16,157 bases of DNA from MADRE2 sp964397015 (GCA_964397015.1 CAYNHL010000084.1:1-16157), one strand, 5' to 3'. Shown: positions 1-8,529, counted from the stretch's first letter. The notes: generated by a model from the sequence alone, not told the origin. Numbers and translations are program-made.

Positions 1-813
1 GGCTGAAAACGGCCGTGCGTCACTGGTATGGGACAAAACCCCGGTTTTGGAAAAACACATGTGCATGAAAATGTCATTCAGGGTATCAACCCCGCCTGTA
101 ATGGACATGTCGCATTTTCCCGAAACCAGCTCCATCACGGCGGTGTGGAGAGCGGACAGGGAACTTGCGCAGGCTGCGTCTGATACGCTGTTGGTCCCGC
201 AAAGATCGAGCCGGTTTGCGATACGCCCGGCCACGACATTTCCAAGAAGACCGGGAAAGGAGTTTTCCTGCCACTGCACATAGGATGCTTCAAGCCTTTT
301 CATGACCTCTTCAGACTGGCCGGAAGGGATGTTTGCATCTGCCAGCGCCTTTTTCCACAGCGGATGTCCCAGCCTGGCACCTAAAGGAATCACCAGCTCC
401 TGTGTGCCGGTAACCCCTAAAATCACATTGACCGTTTTTTGGGAAAGCTCAAGGTGTCCGGGCGGATACCCGGCATCTTCCAGGGCCATCCGGGCGGTGA
501 GAAGACCGAGCAGCTGGGAGGTGTCGGTTGATTCAAGATTGTTGGGCGGGATACCGTATGAAAGAGGATCAAAAGTGACTGCAGACAAGAATCCGCCTCG
601 CCGGCAATAGGTCCGGTCCGGGGCTGCCGGGTCTTCATCGTGGTAATCTGCCAGGCGCCAGTGGCTGGTTTCCGGGATATCGCCTATGGCATCTTCGCCG
701 TTGAAGAGAAGGCGCCAGTATTCCTTGAGTCCGTTTGATTTCGGGAAAATACACCCCATGCCGATAATGGCGATGTCTTTATGTCCGGTCGTACGATTGT
801 ATGTCATAGTCAT
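1..813 (-). CDS. PfaA-type polyketide/polyunsaturated fatty acid synthase, ketoacyl synthase N-terminus (partial)
   Basis: This is the first 271 codons of a gene that runs off the left edge, and the frame is open throughout. The protein begins with the ketoacyl synthase signature IAIIGMGCIFP, followed by an EYWRLLFNGEDAI stretch and the active-site motif DAACASSL, with the nucleophilic cysteine at about residue 215. The next segment, GGVDTLNDIFMHMCFSKTG, is typical of PfaA-like synthases that build long-chain or polyunsaturated acyl chains on tandem carrier domains. Such proteins usually exceed 1000 residues, so acyltransferase, carrier and reductase domains should lie outside the window. Starts at 813 and 807 are both possible; a weak GGA sits before the second. 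The gene lies 104 bases downstream of pfaD on the same strand, which supports a lipid synthase operon. A heterocyst-glycolipid-type or other type I synthase is the alternative. The family is secure, the exact product is not. Confidence 0.88.
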   Translation of the reverse strand, partial: MTMTYNRTTGHKDIAIIGMGCIFPKSNGLKEYWRLLFNGEDAIGDIPETSHWRLADYHDEDPAAPDRTYCRRGGFLSAVTFDPLSYGIPPNNLESTDTSQLLGLLTARMALEDAGYPPGHLELSQKTVNVILGVTGTQELVIPLGARLGHPLWKKALADANIPSGQSEEVMKRLEASYVQWQENSFPGLLGNVVAGRIANRLDLCGTNSVSDAACASSLSALHTAVMELVSGKCDMSITGGVDTLNDIFMHMCFSKTGVLSHTSDARPFSA

Positions 814-917
814 TCCATAATGTTTTTGTTCATTAGGTAATCGTGGGTAATCTTGACATGAATATACCTTATCCAATCTTGTTGAAACAGCGCCTTGAAA
901 TGAATTTGACAAAAGTT

Positions 918-2516
918 TTACATATGCAGCGACATATCCAGGTCCATTTTATCCATGGGGGTTGGAACAAATCTTGCCCTGGCCGCAACCTGATCCATGG
1001 TCTGGCAGACAAGAAACGACCGTCTCATACAGACCGAGGCGCCCATCAGAATGTTCATTGCCACCTCAACCACGCGCCGGTTTTCCACAGGCTCCAGAAA
1101 ACTTGATTTTACCCACTGGTTGAAAGCGCCGATGGCCGGTCCGCTCCAGACCTGGTAATCCATTTTCCGCCCGGCTGTCCCTTCAATGGCCCACCTGGAC
1201 GACTGCCCCAGGTAAGACCGGAACACCAGGGCCATTTTATGTTTCGGGTTTTCCAGCGCTCTTTGAATCTCTTTTGGCTGGTTTCGTTCTTCAAAATACC
1301 GGCGGGTTTGTTCCCATTGTGCATCAAACCCGGACTGCAGTATTTTTTCTTCAATCTCATGTTTGAGCTGCTCCGGCACGTCATCAAACCTGTCATAGGA
1401 CCGGTAAACCCTGTAAAGTTTTTCAGCACGAACAGGGAACATGGTACCCCGTTTCAATACCTGGACCCTGGCGCCGATTTCAAACATGTCCGCGGACGGA
1501 GCCATGGCGACATCGGGCTGTTCCGCTACGGCAAGCATCTGTTTTACATCACTGGAAATGTCCGCCTCGATGCAGGCCTGGTTGATGGAACCGGTCAGAA
1601 TATAGGCTGCACCCATCTGGAATGCGGCAGCGGCCGACTCCGGAGTTGCGATTCCGCCGGCAAGTCCCACGCACAACGGCTGGTCATAATCATATTTTGA
1701 TTCAAGTTCAAACTTGAGCGCCAGCATGGTGGGAAGAAGTGTCAATGCGGGCCTGTTATCCGTATGCCCTCCGGAATCAGCCTCGACTGTCAAGTCCCAG
1801 GCCATGGGAATTTTTTGGGACAGCCGTGCTTCCTCGGGCGTGATCAGCCGCTTTTCCAGCAACCGGGCTACAAGTTTCTCGGGCGGAGGAGAAAAAAACT
1901 GCCTGGCAACCTCGATCCGGGACACTTTGGCCACCACATGATTGGGAACGTTTATCCTGCCGTCGGGTCCCTGGTGGATACCTTTCAGGCGGTACCATAC
2001 CAGCGGCAGCGTCATCTGCATGAAAGCCGCTGCACTGATACGCCGGACACCGTACCTCAGATACAGGTCGACAGTCGCCATCTCATGATCAAAATCAGCA
2101 AGGGAATGAATCAGGTTGAAACCAAAGGGCATGTTTCTGGCCCTGTCCCTGATGTCGACGACATTTTTTTCTATCCTGTCGATGGAAAGACCGCCCGCCC
2201 CGAAAAAGGCCATCATGCCGTTTTGGGCCATCTCGAGAACCATCCGGGCCGATGTGATGCCGTTGGCCATGGCGCCGCCGACATAAGCGTAGGCCAGATC
2301 ATGCCGTTTTTTGAAAACCGGGTCTCCCAGGTTTTCAGGGGGCAGGGCCGGGACAAAGGCATTTATGGTATCCGGATTGTCAGTGGGGTGGTTTTTACAC
2401 TGTACAAATTCTTCCTGTGAGACCGCCCTGAAAGGAGCCCCGGCGCAGTCCGCAAGAAAGGTCAAAGGCTTTCTCACCTGGTACAGCAGTGATTGAATGG
2501 ATGTCAGATCAGTCAT
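918..2516 (-). CDS. pfaD: PfaD family enoyl reductase of polyunsaturated fatty acid/polyketide synthase
   Basis: The protein has 532 residues, the usual PfaD length, and belongs to the nitronate monooxygenase-like FMN TIM-barrel family. PfaD is the trans-acting enoyl reductase of Pfa synthases, working in the cytoplasm on carrier-bound acyl chains. Numbered from the upstream TTG at 2522, visible landmarks are FFGAGGLSIDRI near 106-117, the flavin/active-site segment EADSGGHTDNRP near 247-258, VGLAGGIATP near 285-294 and GAAYILTGSINQ near 304-315. I chose ATG at 2516 because AGGA lies about 10 bases upstream; TTG at 2522 would be only 4 bases from it. The ketoacyl synthase gene follows on the same strand. 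In the described pfa clusters pfaD usually comes last, whereas here it comes first. A small hairpin overlaps its ribosome binding site. Confidence 0.93.
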   Translation of the reverse strand: MTDLTSIQSLLYQVRKPLTFLADCAGAPFRAVSQEEFVQCKNHPTDNPDTINAFVPALPPENLGDPVFKKRHDLAYAYVGGAMANGITSARMVLEMAQNGMMAFFGAGGLSIDRIEKNVVDIRDRARNMPFGFNLIHSLADFDHEMATVDLYLRYGVRRISAAAFMQMTLPLVWYRLKGIHQGPDGRINVPNHVVAKVSRIEVARQFFSPPPEKLVARLLEKRLITPEEARLSQKIPMAWDLTVEADSGGHTDNRPALTLLPTMLALKFELESKYDYDQPLCVGLAGGIATPESAAAAFQMGAAYILTGSINQACIEADISSDVKQMLAVAEQPDVAMAPSADMFEIGARVQVLKRGTMFPVRAEKLYRVYRSYDRFDDVPEQLKHEIEEKILQSGFDAQWEQTRRYFEERNQPKEIQRALENPKHKMALVFRSYLGQSSRWAIEGTAGRKMDYQVWSGPAIGAFNQWVKSSFLEPVENRRVVEVAMNILMGASVCMRRSFLVCQTMDQVAARARFVPTPMDKMDLDMSLHM

Positions 2517-2522
2517 CGGCAA

Positions 2523-2549
2523 CGGGTCCTGTTCAAGGGTAACGACCCG
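2523..2549 (-). promoter_or_regulatory. Possible hairpin over the pfaD ribosome binding site
   Basis: On the minus strand, CGGGTC (2549-2544) can pair with GACCCG (2528-2523). Three more pairs (GTT with AAC) are possible inside, across a 2-base bulge, leaving a 7-base loop. The right arm overlaps the AGGAC that serves as Shine-Dalgarno for the ATG at 2516. Such a stem could limit translation of pfaD, but it is short and may be chance. Confidence 0.25.
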
Positions 2550-2630
2550 GGAGTGTCATGGCCCGGAATCTATAAAATACAGGCTTTCATACCACAAAAC
2601 CCATGAACGGATCAATAATTGCTTTTTGTC

Positions 2631-4046
2631 TCAAGTCCTGCTTTTTGCCTCGAGTCCCGTGTCGAACAAAATTTTGATACAAAGGCCCTTGTCGGTGTTC
2701 TCTGCATGAATACGGCCGTTATGCTGCCGGATGATTTTTTCAGCCATGAAAAGCCCGAGACCGGACCCGCCTGCTGCTGAACCCTTTATCCGGTAGAATG
2801 GATCAAAGATTCTTTCAAGTTCCTCAGGATCGATATAAGGCGCGGAATTGCACACAATGATTGTAAGTTTTTTTTCATCGTCCATTCCTGCATGGACATA
2901 AATTTCTCCGTTTTCAGGTGTAAACTTGACAGCATTGTCAACAATATTCGATATCACACAGATCAAGCCGTCAGGATGTGCCGGCAGGGTAAGACCTTCC
3001 TGGATATCGAGGACCAGGCCTAATTTCCGGTAACTGATCATTTTGTTAAATGCCGCTGTCTGACGCTGCAGCAGCTGTGATACATCCACCATGGTTTTTT
3101 TCTTTTCCGGTACCACCAGGTCAAGCCGGGATATCTTGAGAATATCATCGATCCGCCTGTCCAGAATTCCTATGTCATCATCGATCTCATCCAGGCATGA
3201 CAAACTTGCAACCCGGGCTTTTTCATCGAGCCGGCTGCGGATGATTTCCGCAGATATGCGAATCCTGGCCAGAGGACTTCTGAGTTCATGGGAAAGATTG
3301 GCGACAAGCTCCTTTTCTCTCGAAATCAACTGTTCGAGCCGGTCAGCCATCAAATCAAAGGATTCACCGAGTCTTGCAATCTCGTCGTTTCCCCGGATCC
3401 CTGCCCTGGCTGACAGGTCCCCGTCGGCCAGCTGGAGCGCGGAATCGTTCAGCCTGTTGACACGACGGGTGATTATGCGGGATAGGGGAAAAACCAGGAT
3501 GGCAATGATAACGCCGATAACGAGCAGTCCTGTGAAAAAAAAGCCCTCATGGGCCCTGTCCGGTCTTTCATTGTAAAGAACATGAATCGTCCCGGTTTCA
3601 GAAAGAGGCAGCTGCACCGGCATGTTTGCATAAAAACCGAAATGGTAGCGGGAAGGATGCATGATGGTTATATTCCGGTTTTCATCCAGGGTCCGGTTTT
3701 TGCTGTACCGGCCCTTATCAGGGATATTAACTGACGAACTGGTGCCGATCAGTACCTTCTCACTGCTGTCGCAAAGCCACAGCTCGATATCCAGCAGGCG
3801 GGAAAAATAGCTGAAAAACAGTTGAATGTCTTCTCTTTGTGCCACCGGGATATCCGGCTCTTTGTCTATTTTTTCCTGTACAATTTCTTTGAAAACATAG
3901 ACCTTGGAAAGAGTCTGCTCCTTGACACGGTTTTTAAAGGCCCTTCCCGCCGTTCCGATGAAAAGACCCACAAACAGTATTTCCGTGAGCACCAGCACCC
4001 CGATAAACGATATCAGCAGTTTTATGTAAAGTTTTCTGATTTTCAC
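2631..4046 (-). CDS. Sensor histidine kinase, CpxA/OmpR-partner type
   Basis: This is a membrane sensor kinase of 471 residues. A first transmembrane segment lies at about 9-32, followed by a periplasmic sensor region of about 135 residues and a second transmembrane segment at about 169-189. A HAMP linker follows, then the dimerisation/phosphoacceptor helix ANLSHELRSPLARIR with the phosphorylated histidine at about 253. The ATPase domain shows the N box NIVDNAVKFT (about 367-376), the F box IFDPFYR and the G box GSGLGLFMAEKI. The start is the GTG at 4046, whose GTGA overlaps the TGA of the upstream response regulator. The ATG at 4079 lies inside the end of the regulator gene and would add 11 residues that have no family counterpart. 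The arrangement, kinase directly after an OmpR-type regulator, marks a two-component operon. The signal sensed cannot be told from sequence. The downstream pfaD is a possible target or bystander. Confidence 0.93.
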   Translation of the reverse strand: MKIRKLYIKLLISFIGVLVLTEILFVGLFIGTAGRAFKNRVKEQTLSKVYVFKEIVQEKIDKEPDIPVAQREDIQLFFSYFSRLLDIELWLCDSSEKVLIGTSSSVNIPDKGRYSKNRTLDENRNITIMHPSRYHFGFYANMPVQLPLSETGTIHVLYNERPDRAHEGFFFTGLLVIGVIIAILVFPLSRIITRRVNRLNDSALQLADGDLSARAGIRGNDEIARLGESFDLMADRLEQLISREKELVANLSHELRSPLARIRISAEIIRSRLDEKARVASLSCLDEIDDDIGILDRRIDDILKISRLDLVVPEKKKTMVDVSQLLQRQTAAFNKMISYRKLGLVLDIQEGLTLPAHPDGLICVISNIVDNAVKFTPENGEIYVHAGMDDEKKLTIIVCNSAPYIDPEELERIFDPFYRIKGSAAGGSGLGLFMAEKIIRQHNGRIHAENTDKGLCIKILFDTGLEAKSRT

Positions 4047-4794
4047 GGCGTATCCACGAACATGTAGCCGGTTCCCCATATGGTCCTGATTCGCCGGGGA
4101 TCGGCTGGATCATCTTCAATCTTGGCCCTNNNNNNNNNNCAAGCCATGGCGCGACGTCAAAGATGCTGTTAATATTCCGGTTATCGGCAACGGAGATGTC
4201 GACGGTCCGGTCAAAAGCCATGCACTCACGACCATGGGTCAACGTCATGATCTGGTCCCGGCTCAGGACGGTATTGGGATGTTTCATCAACACCTCGAGC
4301 ATCTTGAACTCCGTGGTGGAAAGATCTTCCACCCTGCCTTCGATTTCAACGGTAAAGGCTGCCCGGTTCAATGACAGCGCGCCGGAACAAAGGATCATGG
4401 CCTGCTGCTCCGGCCGTGTCTTGAGACCGGCGTCCAGGCGCCTGAAAACCGCTTTTATCCTGGCCAGAAGTTCCCTCGGGTTGAAGGGTTTTGCAAGGTA
4501 ATCATCCGCTCCAAGTTCCAGCCCCACGATCCGGTCGGTGTCTTCCCCTTTTGCCGTGAGCATGATCACGGGAAGTGAGTGGTCCGCACGAATGTCCTTG
4601 AGCACCTCGAGCCCGTCCTTTCCGGGCAGCATGATATCCAGGATCACCAGGTCGTACCTGCCCTCTGCAATGACTTTAGAGGCGGTCATTCCATCTTCCA
4701 CGCTGTCGACAGACATCTGGTTGCCCTCCAGGTACTGCCTGAGCAATCCTGTAAGACGGGTATCATCATCGATGACCAGTATTTTTCGTTCCAT
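4043..4794 (-). CDS. OmpR/CpxR-type response regulator, interrupted by an assembly gap
   Basis: The receiver domain (about 1-115) is complete: acidic pocket DDD at 9-11, phosphoacceptor D53 in ILDIMLPG, T80 and K102 in the AKPF motif. A winged-helix DNA-binding domain begins near residue 145 with DLSTTEFKMLEVLM and continues to DRTVDIS. Beyond the N run at 4130-4139 the expected end of this domain appears in another frame: AKIEDDPADPRRIRTIWGTG, ending YMFVDTP and a TGA at 4043. The frames on the two sides do not agree with ten N, so the gap length is a placeholder. About 49 bases at 4140-4188 also do not fit the family. The gene is likely intact in the organism, with a kinase start overlapping its stop. 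The ATG at 4794 has only a weak upstream purine stretch. The protein presumably dimerises on phosphorylation and controls promoters; its targets are unknown. Confidence 0.85.
4130..4139. other. Assembly gap (10 N)
   Basis: Ten undetermined bases lie within the DNA-binding domain of the response regulator. The coding frame to the left (minus-strand codons ending at 4043) and to the right (codons starting at 4794) are not in register across exactly ten bases. The run is therefore probably a scaffold placeholder, not a measured length. Confidence 0.97.
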
Positions 4795-4897
4795 GCCGCA
4801 AGTCTCTTTTTTTTTCTCTCAAACCCAAAATGCCGTTTTTTTAAGGATATATCATGTCACTGTAATTATTGCCAGCTGCCAGATTTTCAGCCCGGGG

Positions 4898-4925
4898 TTG
4901 TCCTGCGGCCTGAAACATATTATAC
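4898..4925 (+). promoter_or_regulatory. Possible sigma70-like promoter for the SNF2 gene
   Basis: TTGTCC at 4898-4903 and TTATAC at 4920-4925 are separated by 16 bases, about 65 bases before the SNF2 start codon. The match to consensus is modest. The 197-base region 4795-4991 separates divergent genes and must carry start signals for both; I see no clear operator or terminator there. Confidence 0.25.
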
Positions 4926-4991
4926 CGTATCTGAACAAATGATTTATATGACCGTTAAAATGCCGGGTTCCGGCAGAAAAAGGATGTTGAC

Positions 4992-7631
4992 ATGCAGATA
5001 TTATCGAATGAATATATCAAAAAAAATATGGCGGATTCCGACCTGATCTTTCACCGCGGAACGGAATTTTACCGATATGGGTCATTTTTCCTCTCCCAAA
5101 AAACCCCTGACAAAAAAAAATTTACCTATCGGGTGGATGGGAATTACGGTGAGTATACCACACAGATACGCCTGAAGGACAATCAGGTGGACTTTTCCTG
5201 CAGCTGTCCATATCCGGGCAACGGCTGCAAGCATATTGTGGCTGCCCTGATCCATACCCGGGAGCTCCTCGAGGAAGATGACAACTGTGAACAGTTGTTC
5301 ACAGAGCCTGAAGAACCCTGCATGTCGCCGGAAGAAATCCGGGAACAGGCCCTGGCTGATCGGCAGAAACGGGCTGATCAGGAAGAGTTCTCAATTATCC
5401 GGGGAGACATGATCAAAGGAGATCACCGGGTGATTAATAAATTTCACCGGGAATACCGGGTCTGTCTCCATGACCCGAATATCGGCACGGGTCATTGCAG
5501 CTGCCCGGATTACCTGACCAACGGGCTGGGAACCTGCAAGCATATCCGGTTTCTGGTGTCACGCCTGAAAAACGAAGCGGATTTTGACCGGAGAAAAGGA
5601 AATGAAATTTTTCCGTTTGTGGATATTTACTGGAATTCGGCCATAGAAGCCCCGGCCCTGTTTTCAGAAAAACTTGAAACAGACTTTTCAGACCTGGTGC
5701 CAATGCTGAAACCCTTTTTCAGCATGTCTGGAGAATACAAAGCCAAAGATCTTACACAGATTCTGACATTGATGGACCTGGCCGGTTCGGATAAACGGAT
5801 ACGCATCCGGGACAACCTGTTGAAAAAGGTGGCCTGGCATGCACAGGAAAAGCACCTGGCAGCGTTTTCCGATAAAGATATCCCGGAAAGTCCCATGAAA
5901 GCAGTCCTGTATCCCTATCAGAAAGAGGGGGTGGCGTTTGGCATATTCAAACCCGGGGTCCTGATCGGGGATGAAATGGGTCTGGGGAAAACAATGCAGG
6001 CAATTGCTCTGAGTATTTTAAAAAAACAGGTTTTCGGTTTTTCAAGAGTGCTGATCATTACCCTGGCCTCCCTGAAGGAACAGTGGAAAAGGGAAATTGA
6101 AACATTTTCGGATGAAAAGGCACAGATTATAGAGGGATCGGCCTTACAACGAAAAAGATATTATCAGAATGACCCAAAATTATTTAAAATTACCAATTAT
6201 GAGGCAGTGTTAAGGGATGTGACTATCCTGGCCAGCTTTAACCCGGATATCATTGTGCTCGACGAAGCCCAGCGCATCAAAAATTTTTCAACAAAAACAG
6301 CGGACGCGGTCAAGCGTATTCCCAAAAAGCATGCCATCGTCCTGACCGGGACACCCCTGGAAAACAAACTTGAAGATGTTTATTCCATTGTCCAGTTCCT
6401 TGACCCGTTTATGCTGACACCCCTATGGAAATTCGCAGCAGATCATTTCTTGATTTCCAGAAATAAAAAAAGCAGCATTATGGGGTATAAAAATCTTGAT
6501 CTGCTTAACCGGAAACTTAAGCAGATCGTGATCCGCCGGAAAAAGGAAGAGGTGCTCAAAGACCTGCCCGGTGAAGTGGTCAACAACTATTACATTGATT
6601 TAACCGATGAACAGGCGGAAATTCATTCAGGGTATGCCCGGCTTCTGATTCCGCTGATGAATAAAAAATACTTGACCCCCATGGATCTCAGGAAGATCCA
6701 GGTGTTGCTGTTAAAGATGCGTATGGTATGCAATTCCACCTACCTGATTGATCGCGAAACCCATTTTTCCCCCAAGCTCAGGGAACTTGAAAATATCATT
6801 GATGATATAGTGTTTCAGAATAAACGTAAAATGGTTGTTTTCAGTGAATGGACTACGATGACCTTCCTGATTGCCCAGCGCCTTTCCAAAATGAAGATCC
6901 CGTTTGTGGAACTTTCCGGAAGTGTTCCAGTCAAAAAAAGACAAGACTTGATTGATGAATTTACTTTAAACCCCGGATGCATGGTTTTTCTGTCCACTGA
7001 TGCCGGAGGAACCGGGCTGAATCTCCAGGCGGCCGATTGTGTGGTGAATTTTGAACTGCCCTGGAATCCTGCGAAAATGAACCAGCGGATCGGACGGGTT
7101 TCGAGAATCGGACAGGAAAGCCAGTGTATCAATGTGATTAACCTGATTGCAAAACGAAGCATTGAAGAAAGAATCCTGGCAGGTATACAGATGAAGACCG
7201 ACTTGTTCAAGGGTGTATTTGATGAAGGTCCTGATATGGTGGAGTTTTCCCGGGAAAAGAGAAACGAAATGCTTAACCGCTTAAGGGCCATGATGGGTGA
7301 AGACCCGGAACCTGAATTCATCGATACGGCAGAAAAAGAAGAAATCCCTGAGGATACCCCGTTTTACATGAACCCTGAAGTGCTGGGCCGGGAAAATGAA
7401 GAGGATAAAGAAGAAGCCAAAACCGAAGAGACCAACCCGGAAAATATCCTGTCCGGCCAGTCCCCGGAAAAAATTGAAACGGTTCTCAATTCAGGTATGT
7501 CCTTCATTGCAGGCCTGATGGAAATGGCAACCGGCAAATCGATAGCCGCGACGGAGGATACAGAAAAAATGATTCAGCTTGACAGGGCCACCGGCGAGGT
7601 CACCATGAAATTCAAACTGCCCGGATTTTAA
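4992..7631 (+). CDS. SNF2-family DEAD/DEAH-like helicase with two SWIM zinc fingers
   Basis: This is an 879-residue ATP-dependent DNA translocase of the SNF2/RapA superfamily. Two SWIM fingers (CxC...CxH) precede the motor: C70/C72/C79/H81 and C169/C171/C182/H184. The motor has Walker A GDEMGLGKTMQAIAL (about 327-340), motif II DEAQ (424-427), motif III LTGTPLENKLEDVYSI (from 451), and in the second RecA lobe GGTGLNLQAADCV and NQRIGRVSRIGQ (about 670-710). The last 120 residues are rich in Glu and probably disordered, ending in a short hydrophobic stretch. AGGA lies 7 bases before the ATG at 4992. Bacterial SWIM-SNF2 proteins are common and thought to remodel protein-DNA or nucleic-acid complexes; their substrates are mostly unknown. 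No methylase or nuclease partner is next to it, so the neighbourhood does not suggest a defence island. It stands alone, divergent from the two-component operon. Confidence 0.93.
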   Translation: MQILSNEYIKKNMADSDLIFHRGTEFYRYGSFFLSQKTPDKKKFTYRVDGNYGEYTTQIRLKDNQVDFSCSCPYPGNGCKHIVAALIHTRELLEEDDNCEQLFTEPEEPCMSPEEIREQALADRQKRADQEEFSIIRGDMIKGDHRVINKFHREYRVCLHDPNIGTGHCSCPDYLTNGLGTCKHIRFLVSRLKNEADFDRRKGNEIFPFVDIYWNSAIEAPALFSEKLETDFSDLVPMLKPFFSMSGEYKAKDLTQILTLMDLAGSDKRIRIRDNLLKKVAWHAQEKHLAAFSDKDIPESPMKAVLYPYQKEGVAFGIFKPGVLIGDEMGLGKTMQAIALSILKKQVFGFSRVLIITLASLKEQWKREIETFSDEKAQIIEGSALQRKRYYQNDPKLFKITNYEAVLRDVTILASFNPDIIVLDEAQRIKNFSTKTADAVKRIPKKHAIVLTGTPLENKLEDVYSIVQFLDPFMLTPLWKFAADHFLISRNKKSSIMGYKNLDLLNRKLKQIVIRRKKEEVLKDLPGEVVNNYYIDLTDEQAEIHSGYARLLIPLMNKKYLTPMDLRKIQVLLLKMRMVCNSTYLIDRETHFSPKLRELENIIDDIVFQNKRKMVVFSEWTTMTFLIAQRLSKMKIPFVELSGSVPVKKRQDLIDEFTLNPGCMVFLSTDAGGTGLNLQAADCVVNFELPWNPAKMNQRIGRVSRIGQESQCINVINLIAKRSIEERILAGIQMKTDLFKGVFDEGPDMVEFSREKRNEMLNRLRAMMGEDPEPEFIDTAEKEEIPEDTPFYMNPEVLGRENEEDKEEAKTEETNPENILSGQSPEKIETVLNSGMSFIAGLMEMATGKSIAATEDTEKMIQLDRATGEVTMKFKLPGF

Positions 7632-7688
7632 TGATCATTGCAGCAAGGAAAGTGAGCATTGAAAAAATAACGATATTCGAATCTTTAC

Positions 7689-7727
7689 TTTAAGATATTT
7701 CAAAGTTATACTTCGAAATATCTTAAA
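7689..7727. repeat. AT-rich inverted repeat, 17-base arms
   Basis: The left arm at 7689-7705 (TTTAAGATATTTCAAAG) pairs with the right arm at 7711-7727, with 16 of 17 positions matching around a 5-base loop (TTATA). It lies 57 bases after the SNF2 stop and ends 3 bases before the first recognisable codon of the DUF4143 remnant. It is too AT-rich and lacks a T tract for a standard intrinsic terminator. It could be an operator, an end of a lost mobile element, or a weak transcription barrier. Confidence 0.75.
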
Positions 7728-7730
7728 TTC

Positions 7731-8522
7731 AGGAATCCGAATGTCCCAGAACTGTTCCGGGAGTTGAAAATTATCATCGACAACCATCGAGACCGTTACG
7801 GCTCGTGTATCATGACCGGCTCCCAGCAGTTCTCTCTCATGGAACAGGTCAGTGAGAGCCTGACCGGAAGAATCGCCCTGCTCCGCCTTGAAACCCTGAG
7901 TGCCATGGAGCTTCGGCAGACACAGGTCCCTGATCCAGACCGGTTTCTGTACCGGGGACTGGCTGCAGATGTCGGGGTTTCCGATGTTACCATAAAAAAA
8001 TGGATTCACGCCCTGGAGATCAGCGGTTTGATCTACCTGCTGCCGCCTTTTTACGCCAATATCGGCAAACGCCTGGTCAAGTCTCCGAAACTCTATTTCG
8101 GCGATCACGGACTGCTGTGCCATCTTCTGGGAATAGACAGTGAGGCAAAATGGCATGACCACCCTCACAAGGGTAACCTCTGGGAAAATCTTGTTATGAT
8201 GGAACTGATCAAAACCCTTGACCTTCAACCGGGTACGGATCTGTTTTTCTACAGGGACCAGAACGGAGTGGAAATCGATTTTCTCATTGAAAAAAATAAC
8301 CGCCTGATTCTTGTAGAGGCAAAGGCCGGGGAGCGGGTTACCCTGGAAAAGCTGCACTTCGACCGGGTCGCCCCCCTGCTTGGCAGACGTTTTCCGTTAG
8401 TCACCAATATGCTGGCATTGAACATGCCCGGAAATGATATTTTGACACGAAAACAGTTTGTGTGCTTCAATCCGATGTATGCCAGCGCGGCCGATGCGTC
8501 AGAAACTCAATCATCCGCTTAA
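7731..8522 (+). pseudogene. DUF4143 AAA+ ATPase remnant, N-terminus and central segment missing
   Basis: Intact members are about 380-420 residues with an N-terminal AAA+ ATPase and a C-terminal DUF4143 domain. Here homology begins at NPNVPELFRELKIIIDNHRD, after the Walker A and Walker B regions, and there is no in-frame ATG before it. The frame then carries IMTGSQQFSLM and the ESLTGRIALLRL stretch. At about 7957 the text jumps from DRFLYRG straight to LAADVGVSD, whereas intact proteins have roughly 70-90 residues between these points (the GGFP and tyrosine-rich YVxTYLERD region). The C-terminal part is intact: KRLVKSPKLYFGDHGLL, GNLWENLVMMEL, and an ExD...ExK pattern (GVEIDFLI, VEAKAGE). The remainder stays open to TAA at 8522. 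Translation from the TTG at 7764 would give 252 residues without an ATPase. I read it as a decaying pseudogene with two in-frame losses. It ends 7 bases from the stop of the convergent VTT gene. Confidence 0.8.
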
Positions 8523-8529
8523 GGGGCAG

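Noticed and set aside
1764..2420. Plus-strand open frame opposite pfaD
   Set aside because: It is a shadow of pfaD, whose family motifs cover the same bases.
3934..4129. Continuation of the response regulator through the N run in the same frame to 3934
   Set aside because: That frame gives nonsense, while another frame gives the expected winged-helix ending and a TGA that overlaps the kinase start.
7689..7727. Inverted repeat as an intrinsic terminator of the SNF2 gene
   Set aside because: The stem is almost all A/T and has no following T tract, so it is listed only as a repeat.
7635..8357. Minus-strand open frame of 240 codons opposite the DUF4143 remnant
   Set aside because: The plus strand carries recognisable DUF4143 motifs; the minus reading has none.
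4992..8522. SNF2 gene plus DUF4143 remnant as a defence island
   Set aside because: There is no methylase, nuclease, phospholipase D or other typical partner, and the ATPase gene is decayed.
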